From Aliterella sp. RAGGC_92 (GTDB taxonomy: Bacteria > Cyanobacteriota > Cyanobacteriia > Cyanobacteriales > Chroococcidiopsidaceae): 14,946 nt of DNA. This document shows positions 1 through 6,284 of this stretch, piece after piece. Below the pieces are notes generated by a model, which did no database searches, was not told the DNA's origin, and saw only the letters and a program-made list of their open reading frames with translations. The translations under genes and the position numbers were made by a program. The DNA lies in contig JAPJOW010000103.1 in assembly GCA_030826005.1 (NCBI GenBank), positions 1-14,946 on the forward strand. The letters are read 5' to 3'. Position 1 is the stretch's first letter. Each line of letters starts with the position of its first letter.

Positions 1-151
1 CAATGACCACACAAATTAACACTTGAAATAATCTGAGCGATCGCCTATATAGAACTAATGTACTATATAAAATAAATAATTTTGCGATAGTTGAGTGCGA
101 TCGCAATAACTTTGTTTTTGGGAATCCTAAAAGGAGTACATAAGTAGCATC

Positions 152-1399
152 ATGTCAGAACAGCAAAATCAATCAAGTAAAATTGATAGTATTAAACGCC
201 GTCTATCAAATCCAGTCTTAGAAGTACAAACGGCTACACTCAAGGAAGCTTTGGACTTTGGCGATGCTGGTTTGGAAGTAGTGCTACAAGCTTTGCAAAC
301 TGGATCGAGACAGTTACAGCGTTCTGCTTATCGCCTATTACGCAAAAGTCAAGCTCCACAAGTCAAGCAAGTTTTACAAAACTACAAACCTTGGCAACGA
401 TTTGAGCGACTAGAGGAATATTTAGGGTACAAAGGTAGACACGTTAGTCGATTTAGCGATCGCTCAGTTATAGAATTTTCCCCAGAAACAAGCATTACCG
501 ATCCTGTAAATACAGCTTATGCCTTGAGATGTGAATATGACGATGCGGAAAATTTAGGTTGTTTGCTTGCAAGACTTCTACAAGATCCCCTAGCTGGTAA
601 GTTGGAAGCTTTAGTTTTTGGGATGTGGCTAGAAGCGGATGAAAGCACATCTAGCAGCCAACTTATAGATGCTTTAGTTGCGGCAAAAGATAAGTTAACT
701 AGCCTTAAAGCAGTTTTCATTGGGGATATCTCCGCCGAAGAATGCGAAATTTCTTGGATTCGCCAAAGCGACATTAGCCCGATTTTGATGGCTTATCCTC
801 AACTAGAAGTGTTGCAAGTACGTGGGGGAGAAGGCTTAGAATTTACTCCGCCAGTGCGACATGACAAATTAAACGCATTGATTGTTGAGACTGGAGGTTT
901 GAGTCAAACAACTGTTGCCCAAATTTGCAACCTTAACTTGCCTGGATTAGAACACTTAGAGTTGGGGTTTGGTAGTGAAAACTATGGCGGAGACTGCTGG
1001 GTTGAAAGTGTAGCTCCGATATTAACCGAACTGAGATTTCCTAATTTGACTTATTTGGGGCTGAAAAATAGCCAGTTTAGCGATGAAATTGCTGATGCGG
1101 TAGTGCGATCGCCCTTACTTGAATCTATAAGTGTTTTGGATCTTTCTATGGGTACGTTGAGCGACGAGGGAGCGGAGAAATTAATTAAATGTGCTGCTAT
1201 TTCTCAGCTAGATATTCTCAATGTTTCTGAAAACTTCCTTTCACCCGCAATGATACAGAAATTAGAGCATTTAGCAGCCACAATTGAGCAATACCCCAAT
1301 CTTGGCTCGGAAGTAACCGTTCAAGTGCTTGCAGACAGGCAGAAAGATTTAGAGGAAGATAGCTACCTTCACGGGCGCTATTGTTCAGTAGCGGAATGA
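152..1399 (+). CDS. STM4015-family leucine-rich-repeat protein with HEAT-like N-terminal leader (copy 1)
   Basis: 415 aa, function unknown. Residues ~10-80 are helical and HEAT-like (EVQTATLKEALDFGDAGLEV, then RQLQRSAYRLLRK). From ~95 the protein follows the STM4015 family as I recall it: SVIEFSPET, DPVNTAYALR, LEALVFGMW, LKAVFIGDISAEECEISWI, LEVLQVRGGEGL, LPGLEHLELGFG, RFPNLTYLGLKNS, SVLDLSMGTLSDEG, then the extreme C-terminal tail GRYCSVAE (408-415). The middle is an LRR-type solenoid. Compared with the Salmonella-type protein it carries ~95 extra N-terminal residues. It lacks the YDAVLGG leader of its paralogue at 6285. The ATG at 152 is the first Met; AAGGAG at 131-136 is 15 nt away, too far for a good ribosome site. 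It heads the STM4015-4011 cluster but is cut off from the rest by a toxin-antitoxin pair. Family assignment is strong; role as scaffold or substrate is inference. Confidence 0.85.
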   Translation: MSEQQNQSSKIDSIKRRLSNPVLEVQTATLKEALDFGDAGLEVVLQALQTGSRQLQRSAYRLLRKSQAPQVKQVLQNYKPWQRFERLEEYLGYKGRHVSRFSDRSVIEFSPETSITDPVNTAYALRCEYDDAENLGCLLARLLQDPLAGKLEALVFGMWLEADESTSSSQLIDALVAAKDKLTSLKAVFIGDISAEECEISWIRQSDISPILMAYPQLEVLQVRGGEGLEFTPPVRHDKLNALIVETGGLSQTTVAQICNLNLPGLEHLELGFGSENYGGDCWVESVAPILTELRFPNLTYLGLKNSQFSDEIADAVVRSPLLESISVLDLSMGTLSDEGAEKLIKCAAISQLDILNVSENFLSPAMIQKLEHLAATIEQYPNLGSEVTVQVLADRQKDLEEDSYLHGRYCSVAE

Positions 1400-1498
1400 T
1401 TCAACACAACTTAAATACAGATGGAAATTAACAATTTTTTTATATCTAATAAATCATTAGAAAAAGTGTAAAAATTGATATTATTCAGGAGCAAAAAC

Positions 1499-1732
1499 AT
1501 GAACATCGTTAAACTTTCAAAAAATAAAGATCGTCAGTTTGTCGATCTGCCCGAAAACTATCAGATTGAAGGCGACGAAGCCTATATTAAAAAAGTGGGT
1601 AATGTCATCATCCTAATTCCCAAAGATAACCCTTGGCAAACTCTATTTAGCAGCTTAGAATTGTTTTCTGATGACTTTATGGAACAGAGAGAACAGCCAC
1701 TCCAGCCGGAGCGAGAGGCATTGTTTGAATGA
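1499..1732 (+). CDS. vapB: VapB/AbrB-MazE-type antitoxin
   Basis: 77 aa, predicted DNA-binding antitoxin of a type II toxin-antitoxin pair. The N-terminal ~50 residues resemble the swapped-hairpin AbrB/VagC fold (MNIVKLSKNKDRQFVDLPE, then YIKKVGNVIILIPK). The acidic tail (LELFSDDFMEQREQP) is where such antitoxins wrap the toxin. An upstream in-frame ATG exists at 1475, but the ATG at 1499 has AGGAG at 1487-1491 with a 7-nt spacer and gives the family-typical start, so it was chosen. The stop overlaps the toxin start as ATGA (1729-1732), the usual translational coupling. In this family the antitoxin, alone or with the toxin, represses its own operon; no operator could be confirmed by eye. The pair interrupts the STM4015-4014 gene order. 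Confidence 0.82.
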   Translation: MNIVKLSKNKDRQFVDLPENYQIEGDEAYIKKVGNVIILIPKDNPWQTLFSSLELFSDDFMEQREQPLQPEREALFE

Positions 1733-2133
1733 GATTTCTGCTAGACACTAATATCTGTATTTACATTATCAAACGCAAGCCTCAACAAGTCGTTGAACGT
1801 TTCAATACTTTGCCACCTGCGGATATTGGCATTTCTGCAATTACTGTAGCAGAGCTAGAATACGGCGTTCAAAAAAGCCAGAAACCCAAACAAAATAGGA
1901 CTGCTTTGCAACAATTTTTGATTCCTTTAGAGATTCTTGTCTTCGATCAAAAAGCTGCCCAGACTTACGGCACAATCAGAGCCGATTTAGAAAGAAAAGG
2001 GCAAGTTATTGGTTCTCTGGATATGCTGATTGCGGCACAGGCAAAAAGTGAAAACCTAACCCTTGTCACAAACAACGTTAGAGAATTTTTACGGATTCCC
2101 GATTTAAAAGTTGAGAATTGGATAGAAGGTTAA
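1729..2133 (+). CDS. vapC: PIN-domain toxin, VapC family
   Basis: 134 aa, the normal VapC length. PIN domain ribonuclease that typically cleaves structured RNA (tRNA or rRNA) when freed from its antitoxin. Acidic site residues are visible: D6 in MRFLLDTNICIYI, E42 in ITVAELEYGV, D98 in GSLDMLIAAQA, and the TNNVREF motif near 115-120, where the fourth position is Asn, as is common in the FitB-like branch. It overlaps the upstream antitoxin by ATGA, so it is likely translated by re-initiation. It is followed by a 137-nt gap before the STM4014 gene. It looks intact. Target RNA cannot be read from the sequence. Confidence 0.9.
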   Translation: MRFLLDTNICIYIIKRKPQQVVERFNTLPPADIGISAITVAELEYGVQKSQKPKQNRTALQQFLIPLEILVFDQKAAQTYGTIRADLERKGQVIGSLDMLIAAQAKSENLTLVTNNVREFLRIPDLKVENWIEG

Positions 2134-2200
2134 CTGTAGATAATTTCTTAAAGATATCTTGAAATGCCAAGAAATTGCTGTTTTATAGTTTGGCGATCGT

Positions 2201-2206
2201 TATAAT
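2201..2206 (+). promoter_or_regulatory. Possible -10 element upstream of the STM4014-family gene
   Basis: A perfect TATAAT lies 64 nt before the ATG at 2271, in the gap after the vapC stop. The best -35-like match is TTGCTG at 2175-2180, but the 20-nt spacer is longer than the usual 16-18, so the call is weak. It would let STM4014 onward be transcribed independently of the toxin-antitoxin pair. Confidence 0.3.
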
Positions 2207-2270
2207 CCTACCTACGAATGAATCTAAACGACAAATCATATCTCTACACGAATAAATCAGAAGCTAAAAA

Positions 2271-3401
2271 ATGCTAAATTTTGTCATCGTCGCCAATCCT
2301 GAAAATAGACGAGTTGGCTTTTTACAGCAAGCACTAACACATTTTAATTTACCCTCTGCAACTGTAATCTCTTACGCTGATTTAATTGCCGAAAAAGACA
2401 GTTTGGAACGATTCAACGCACCAAATACTATTATCAGATTTGATTCTCCTGAGAGAAAATTTGAGATAGAGAAAGTCATAATTGCGGCGGGTGCGGAAGT
2501 AATAGACGATGGAAATTACCAACGGATTAGTGCTGCTGATACTACTAAATTAGAGTTTGATAAAGGGCTAATTCTCTATCCCCGTCAGTGGTATTTAGGC
2601 TGGCGAAATTTGTTGCAGCAATGGGAAAAACAATTGCAATGTCAGACGATGAATCATCCTCAAGATATTGCTGTCATGTTCGATAAACCCCAATGTTGCG
2701 GAGTCTTTTTGCGCCACCATATCCCCGTTTCTCGTTCTTTAGGTAAAATTTATAGCTACGACCATTTACGCGAACAGATGCAGAAACAAGAATGCGATCG
2801 CGTATTTGTCAAATTATCTCACGGTTCTGCGGCTTCTGGAGTTGTTGCTTACCGCGCCAATTCGCGTTTTGAATCGGCAATTACTACAGTCGAAAGAGTA
2901 CGAGAAAACGGGCAAACTCTACTCTACAATTCTCGTAAAATTTCCCACTATACCAAAACTGAAGAAATTGCCGACATTATTAATATTTTGACAGCCGAGG
3001 GGGTTCAAGTTGAAGAATGGCAGCCTAAAGCACAGTTGCAAGGATGCGGGTTTGACGTGCGCGTAGTTGTTATCAATGGAGAAGCACAACATCCAGTAGT
3101 GCGTCTGGGAAAAAGCCCAATGACTAATCTGCATTTGGGGAATGAACGCGGCGACACTGAAGAATTTTTAGCAAAAGTTGGTCAGGAAAATTGGCAAGTA
3201 ATGAAACAAACCTGCGAAGCCGCCGCAGCGTTATTTCCTAATAGTTTGTATTGCGGAGTTGATTTACTCATTTTATCAGATTGGCAACAACACGTAATTT
3301 TAGAGATCAATGCTTTTGGCGATTTACTACCAGGGATTCTCTGGAATGGGATGGATACTTATACGAGTGAGATAAGTTCTGTTTTAGAGAGATGGGGATA
3401 G
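2271..3401 (+). CDS. STM4014-family ATP-grasp protein
   Basis: 376 aa. ATP-grasp enzymes activate a carboxylate with ATP and join it to an amine or thiol; the substrates here are unknown. The N-terminal domain starts FVIVANPENRRVGFLQQAL, with SYADLIA at 34-40 and IIRFDSPERKFEIEK at 54-68, as in the STM4014 family as I recall it. ATP-grasp landmarks follow: VFVKLSHGSAASGVV (178-192; K181 and the flexible Gly/Ser loop), CGFDVRVVVINGE (259-271), GVDLLI (329-334), and ILEINAFGDLLPG (343-355), whose Glu and Asn should bind Mg2+. The core looks catalytically complete. No clear Shine-Dalgarno precedes ATG 2271. The stop at 3399-3401 abuts the GACAAGGG repeat tract that begins the four-helix-bundle insertion. 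The gene belongs with the radical SAM and hydrolase genes downstream. Confidence 0.87.
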   Translation: MLNFVIVANPENRRVGFLQQALTHFNLPSATVISYADLIAEKDSLERFNAPNTIIRFDSPERKFEIEKVIIAAGAEVIDDGNYQRISAADTTKLEFDKGLILYPRQWYLGWRNLLQQWEKQLQCQTMNHPQDIAVMFDKPQCCGVFLRHHIPVSRSLGKIYSYDHLREQMQKQECDRVFVKLSHGSAASGVVAYRANSRFESAITTVERVRENGQTLLYNSRKISHYTKTEEIADIINILTAEGVQVEEWQPKAQLQGCGFDVRVVVINGEAQHPVVRLGKSPMTNLHLGNERGDTEEFLAKVGQENWQVMKQTCEAAAALFPNSLYCGVDLLILSDWQQHVILEINAFGDLLPGILWNGMDTYTSEISSVLERWG

Positions 3402-3404
3402 GGT

Positions 3405-3435
3405 GACAAGGGGACAAGGGGACAAGGGGACAGGG
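3405..3435 (+). repeat. GACAAGGG tandem octamer tract (left flank of IVP gene)
   Basis: Three perfect copies of GACAAGGG (3405-3412, 3413-3420, 3421-3428) plus a degenerate fourth (GACAGGG), in a strongly G/A-biased stretch running to ~3470. The complementary motif CCCTTGTC appears on the other side of the four-helix-bundle gene, at 3903-3917. The two tracts can pair and bracket 3500-3886 as imperfect inverted repeats. Similar G-rich short tandem repeats are common in cyanobacterial genomes. Confidence 0.85.
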
Positions 3436-3499
3436 TGAGATGGGAGAAATGGTAGAAACGGGGGAAATATAAAGATGAAGAGTTAGAAAATATTATTTT

Positions 3500-3886
3500 A
3501 TGAGTAAGAATAATTTGAATAGCCATGAAGACTTGATTGTATTTCAGTTAGCGTTTGGTGCAGCAATGTCAATATATGAAATTTCTAAGAAGTTTCCTAT
3601 TGATGAGAGGTATTCATTAACAGATCAAATTCGTCGTTCATCTCGTTCTGTATGCGCTAATTTAGCAGAAGCTTGGAGAAAACGTAGGTATAAAGCTGCT
3701 TTTATTGCCAAACTAAATGATTGTGAATCAGAAGCTTCTGAAACACAAGTCTGGATTAAATTTGCTGTTAAATGCGCCTATTTAGATATTGAAAAAGGCA
3801 GAGAACTATACGGTACTTACAATCAAGTTATTGGCAGTTTAGTCAACATGATAAACAACCCAAATCAATGGATTATCGCCAAATAA
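3500..3886 (+). CDS. Four-helix-bundle protein (23S rRNA intervening-sequence protein family)
   Basis: 128 aa. It matches the small IVP/S23 four-helix-bundle family: HEDLIVFQLAFGAAMSIYEI (9-28), FPIDERYSLTDQIRRSSRSV (32-51), ANLAEAWRKR (53-62), YKAAFIAKLNDCESEASETQ (64-83), and a last helix with IGSLVNMI. The family was first seen in intervening sequences of bacterial 23S rRNA genes and is related to the Avd protein of diversity-generating retroelements. Free-standing copies are widespread and their function is unsettled; basic surfaces suggest nucleic-acid binding. No reverse transcriptase or rRNA is nearby. The gene sits between STM4014 and STM4013 inside an otherwise functional cluster and is bracketed by inverted GACAAGGG/CCCTTGTC tracts, so it looks like an insertion. 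ATG 3500 is preceded only by a weak AAGAG. Confidence 0.88.
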   Translation: MSKNNLNSHEDLIVFQLAFGAAMSIYEISKKFPIDERYSLTDQIRRSSRSVCANLAEAWRKRRYKAAFIAKLNDCESEASETQVWIKFAVKCAYLDIEKGRELYGTYNQVIGSLVNMINNPNQWIIAK

Positions 3887-3902
3887 ATAATCTCCCTCGT
3901 CT

Positions 3903-3917
3903 CCTTGTCCCCTTGTC
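3903..3917 (+). repeat. CCTTGTC/CCCTTGTC tract (right flank of IVP gene, inverted relative to left flank)
   Basis: CCTTGTC (3903-3909) and CCCTTGTC (3910-3917) are the reverse complement of the GACAAGGG units at 3405-3435; the shared inverted stretch is 15 nt (GACAAGGGGACAAGG on the other strand). A C/T-rich run continues to ~3938 (with TTTGTCTC) and ends at the possible STM4013 start at 3939. It therefore forms the leader of that gene and leaves no purine-rich ribosome site. Confidence 0.8.
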
Positions 3918-3947
3918 TCCCCCTCTCCCTTTGTCTCTATGCTTGAC

Positions 3948-4745
3948 ATGAATCAAATTGTCGGTACGCACGATATTCTCTTTATCACCTTCGATACTCT
4001 GCGCTACGATGTAGCCAAAGATTTACTAACACAAGGACGCACCCCCAATTTAGCAGCAGTTCTACCAAAAGGTGGTTGGGAAGAACGCCATTCTCCAGGA
4101 AACTTTACCTATGCTGCCCATCATGCCTTTTTTGCTGGGTTTTTGCCTACACCAATTACCCCAGGAATACACCCCAGACTTTTTGCTTTGGGGTTTGAAG
4201 GTAGTACCAGTACAAATAATCTTACTTGCTTACTTGATGGTTCTAATATTGTTAGCGGACTTGCTGCTATTGGCTATCACACTGTTTGTATCGGCGGTGT
4301 TGGCTTTTTTAACAAACTCAATCCCCTTGGTAACGTCTTCCCCTCGCTTTTTGCTGAAAGCTATTGGAGTCAAGAGTTAGGAGTTACTAATCCTAACTCT
4401 ACCGAAAATCAGGTAGCGATCGCAAAGCAAATCCTAGCTAAGACACCCGCAAATCAACGCCTATTTCTATTTATTAATATCTCCGCCTTGCATCAACCAA
4501 ACTATTTCTACCTACCAGGTGCTACCACAGACACCATAGAATCTCACGCCGCCGCTTTGGAATATATAGATAGCCAGTTAATTCACCTCTGGAAAGCATT
4601 ACGACAACGCCCTACCTTTTGCATCCTATGTTCCGATCATGGCACAACTTACGGCGAAGATGGTTACACAGGTCATCGCCTTAGTCATCCTTTGGTGTGG
4701 ACGATTCCTTATGCAGAGTTTGTGTTGGAGGACGTGGTGGGGTAA
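3948..4745 (+). CDS. STM4013-family alkaline phosphatase/sulfatase-fold hydrolase
   Basis: 265 aa from ATG 3948 (268 from ATG 3939). Predicted metal-dependent phospho- or sulfo-ester hydrolase, substrate unknown. From 3939 numbering: DILFITFDTLRYDVA (12-26; D19 a metal ligand of the fold), SPGNFTYAAHHAFFAGF (52-68; T57 the likely nucleophile position), FINISALHQPNYFY (178-191), and CSDHGTTYGEDGYTGHRLSH (231-250; D233, H234 and H246 as metal ligands). The protein ends shortly after PYAEFVLE, so it is far shorter than true sulfatases; this short form is the family norm as I recall. The inner ATG (MNQIVGTHDIL) fits the family start better; the outer ATG directly abuts the C/T repeat tract. There is no Shine-Dalgarno for either. 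The stop codon lies inside a 28-nt palindrome. Confidence 0.85.
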   Translation: MNQIVGTHDILFITFDTLRYDVAKDLLTQGRTPNLAAVLPKGGWEERHSPGNFTYAAHHAFFAGFLPTPITPGIHPRLFALGFEGSTSTNNLTCLLDGSNIVSGLAAIGYHTVCIGGVGFFNKLNPLGNVFPSLFAESYWSQELGVTNPNSTENQVAIAKQILAKTPANQRLFLFINISALHQPNYFYLPGATTDTIESHAAALEYIDSQLIHLWKALRQRPTFCILCSDHGTTYGEDGYTGHRLSHPLVWTIPYAEFVLEDVVG

Positions 4746-4769
4746 GGGCGCAATACATTGCGCCCTTAC
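4742..4769 (+). repeat. 28-nt palindromic repeat, copy 1, overlapping the STM4013 stop codon
   Basis: Inverted repeat with 13-bp arms (GTAAGGGCGCAAT / ATTGCGCCCTTAC) around a 2-nt centre. The stop TAA (4743-4745) of the hydrolase is within the left arm. A copy identical at 25 of 28 positions lies at 5750-5777 inside the STM4012 gene. No T-run follows, so it is not a standard terminator, though the RNA hairpin could protect or separate transcripts. It looks like a dispersed small palindromic element of REP or RPE type. Confidence 0.85.
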
Positions 4770-4872
4770 AAAGATATCGGGGTATGGAGAAATGAGGGGA
4801 AAAAGTAGGTTTTGCAGTTAATACAGATATTACGTCTATTTTTTGATTATTAACAACAGGAATTTATAGCAA

Positions 4873-6234
4873 ATGATTACAACTAGGTTTCAAAATTCCC
4901 AACCCAAAATTCAAGACTTGCAATCTCTCCTTGCAGAGTCTCCTTATCAAGCCTACGTTTACTCTTATCCTCATAAAACAGCCTATCGCCCATTGAGTTC
5001 GCCTGTGTCTTTGGCGGATTTATGGGCAACGCAAGATAAAAAATCACTATTTCTCTACATCCATATCCCCTTTTGCGAAATGCGCTGCGGTTTTTGTAAC
5101 CTGTTTACCACCGTCACCCATAACGAAGACTTTGTAAGCCAATATATCCGCACGTTGCAGCGACAAGCCCAAAGAATAAAAGCAGCGTTGGGATCGACTT
5201 CTTTTGCTAGATTTGCCCTTGGTGGTGGTACGCCCACCCAATTACCTATTCACCATTTAGAAACCATCCTCAATATCGCTGAGGAAACGATGGGCGCGAA
5301 TTTGCAACATATTCCGGTTTCGGTGGAAATGTCACCGGAAACCGCTACAGAAGATAAACTAAAACTGTTACGCGATCGCGGTGTGACTAGAGCAAGTATT
5401 GGCGTACAAAGTTTTATTGAGTCAGAAGTATTAGCAACTCAACGCCGTCAAACCACCGCCCAAGTAGAAGCCGCACTGACACGAATGCGAGAAGCAGGGT
5501 TTCCCACAATAAACATCGATTTAATTTATGGATTACCAGGACAAACTATAAATAGCTGGTTGCAATCGATAGAAGCAGCCTTGCGCTTTCAACCAGAAGA
5601 AATTTACCTTTATCCCCTCTACGTGCGTCCGCTTACAGGCTTGGGGTGTACGGATAAAGAATGGGATGATATTCGCACTGCTTGCTATCGTAACGGGCGA
5701 TCGCTACTTTTATCCCAAGGCTACTCTCAAATTTCCATGCGAATGTTTAGTAAGGGCGCAATGCATTGCGCCCCTAACCCCTCTCCCGTCTACTGCTGTC
5801 AAGCCGATGGAATGCTGGGCTTAGGTTGTGGGGCGCGTTCTTATACTGACTCTTTACATTATGCAAATGACTACGCTGTAGGCGCTAAAGAAATTCGAGA
5901 CATTCTGCAAGCATACATTCAAACACCCTCTGAAGCCTTTGACTATGCAAATTACGGCTTTCAACTAGACACCGAAGATCGCCGCCGTCGCTACATTTTG
6001 TTATCTCTTTTATCCGATGAAGGCGTGAATAAGCTTGCTTACAAACAGCAGTTTGGTAGCGATGTAATGGTAGACTTTCCCGAACTATCTCAACTTTTTG
6101 CTTTGAATTTAGCGATCGCCAACGAGCAGACTTTCACCTTAACAGAAACAGGAATTGAAAAATCAGATGTAATAGGCGCTTGGTTATTTAGCGATCGCGT
6201 CAATCAATTGATGCAAGCCTACGAATTGAAATAA
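4873..6234 (+). CDS. STM4012-family radical SAM protein (HemN-like)
   Basis: 453 aa. Radical SAM enzymes cleave S-adenosylmethionine at a [4Fe-4S] cluster to make a 5'-deoxyadenosyl radical; the substrate here is unknown. The cluster motif CxxxCxxC is C68, C72, C75 (IPFCEMRCGFCNLF). HemN-type landmarks follow: LGGGTPTQL (116-124), VSVEMSPET (149-157), RASIGVQSF (173-181) and NIDLIYGLPGQT (214-225). The C-terminal half has YLYPLYVRPLTGLG and VYCCQADGMLGLGCGARSYT (306-325), which I recall as STM4012-type rather than coproporphyrinogen dehydrogenase, so a HemN label would mislead. Residues ~293-302 (SKGAMHCAPN) are encoded by an in-frame palindromic repeat. AGGAA at 4858-4862 is 10 nt before ATG 4873. 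It is followed after 50 nt by the second STM4015 gene and then STM4011, as one operon. Confidence 0.9.
   Translation: MITTRFQNSQPKIQDLQSLLAESPYQAYVYSYPHKTAYRPLSSPVSLADLWATQDKKSLFLYIHIPFCEMRCGFCNLFTTVTHNEDFVSQYIRTLQRQAQRIKAALGSTSFARFALGGGTPTQLPIHHLETILNIAEETMGANLQHIPVSVEMSPETATEDKLKLLRDRGVTRASIGVQSFIESEVLATQRRQTTAQVEAALTRMREAGFPTINIDLIYGLPGQTINSWLQSIEAALRFQPEEIYLYPLYVRPLTGLGCTDKEWDDIRTACYRNGRSLLLSQGYSQISMRMFSKGAMHCAPNPSPVYCCQADGMLGLGCGARSYTDSLHYANDYAVGAKEIRDILQAYIQTPSEAFDYANYGFQLDTEDRRRRYILLSLLSDEGVNKLAYKQQFGSDVMVDFPELSQLFALNLAIANEQTFTLTETGIEKSDVIGAWLFSDRVNQLMQAYELK
5750..5777 (+). repeat. 28-nt palindromic repeat, copy 2, inside the STM4012 coding sequence
   Basis: The core 5754-5773 is a perfect 20-nt palindrome (GGGCGCAATG and its complement). 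Over 28 nt it differs from copy 1 (4742-4769) at three positions. It is read through in the frame that avoids its TAA triplets and contributes about SKGAMHCAPN to the radical SAM protein, just before the conserved VYCCQADGM segment. Confidence 0.88.
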
Positions 6235-6284
6235 GTATCAACATTGCTGGTAAATAATGCATATTCGCTAATTCTCAATCAAAC

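Noticed and set aside
98..105. HIP1 octamers (GCGATCGC) as operators
   Set aside because: They occur throughout the window in and between genes at comparable density, as is usual in cyanobacterial genomes.
1376..1393. Small hairpin (CGCTA/TAGCG) over the tail codons of STM4015 copy 1
   Set aside because: Only 5 bp with an 8-nt loop, no T-run, and no equivalent in the second copy; likely chance.
3405..3435. GACAAGGG tandem tract as a CRISPR-like array
   Set aside because: Units are 8 nt with no spacers and no cas genes nearby; it is a simple short tandem repeat.
3500..3886. Diversity-generating retroelement (Avd-like accessory protein)
   Set aside because: No reverse transcriptase, template repeat or variable-repeat target is present in the window.
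4742..4769. Palindrome as a rho-independent terminator for STM4013
   Set aside because: No T-run follows on the plus strand, the centre is nearly loop-free, and a near-identical copy lies within a coding sequence.
4873..6234. HemN / coproporphyrinogen III dehydrogenase
   Set aside because: Only the radical SAM core is HemN-like; the C-terminal half (VYCCQADGMLGLGCGARSYT) and the neighbours fit STM4012.
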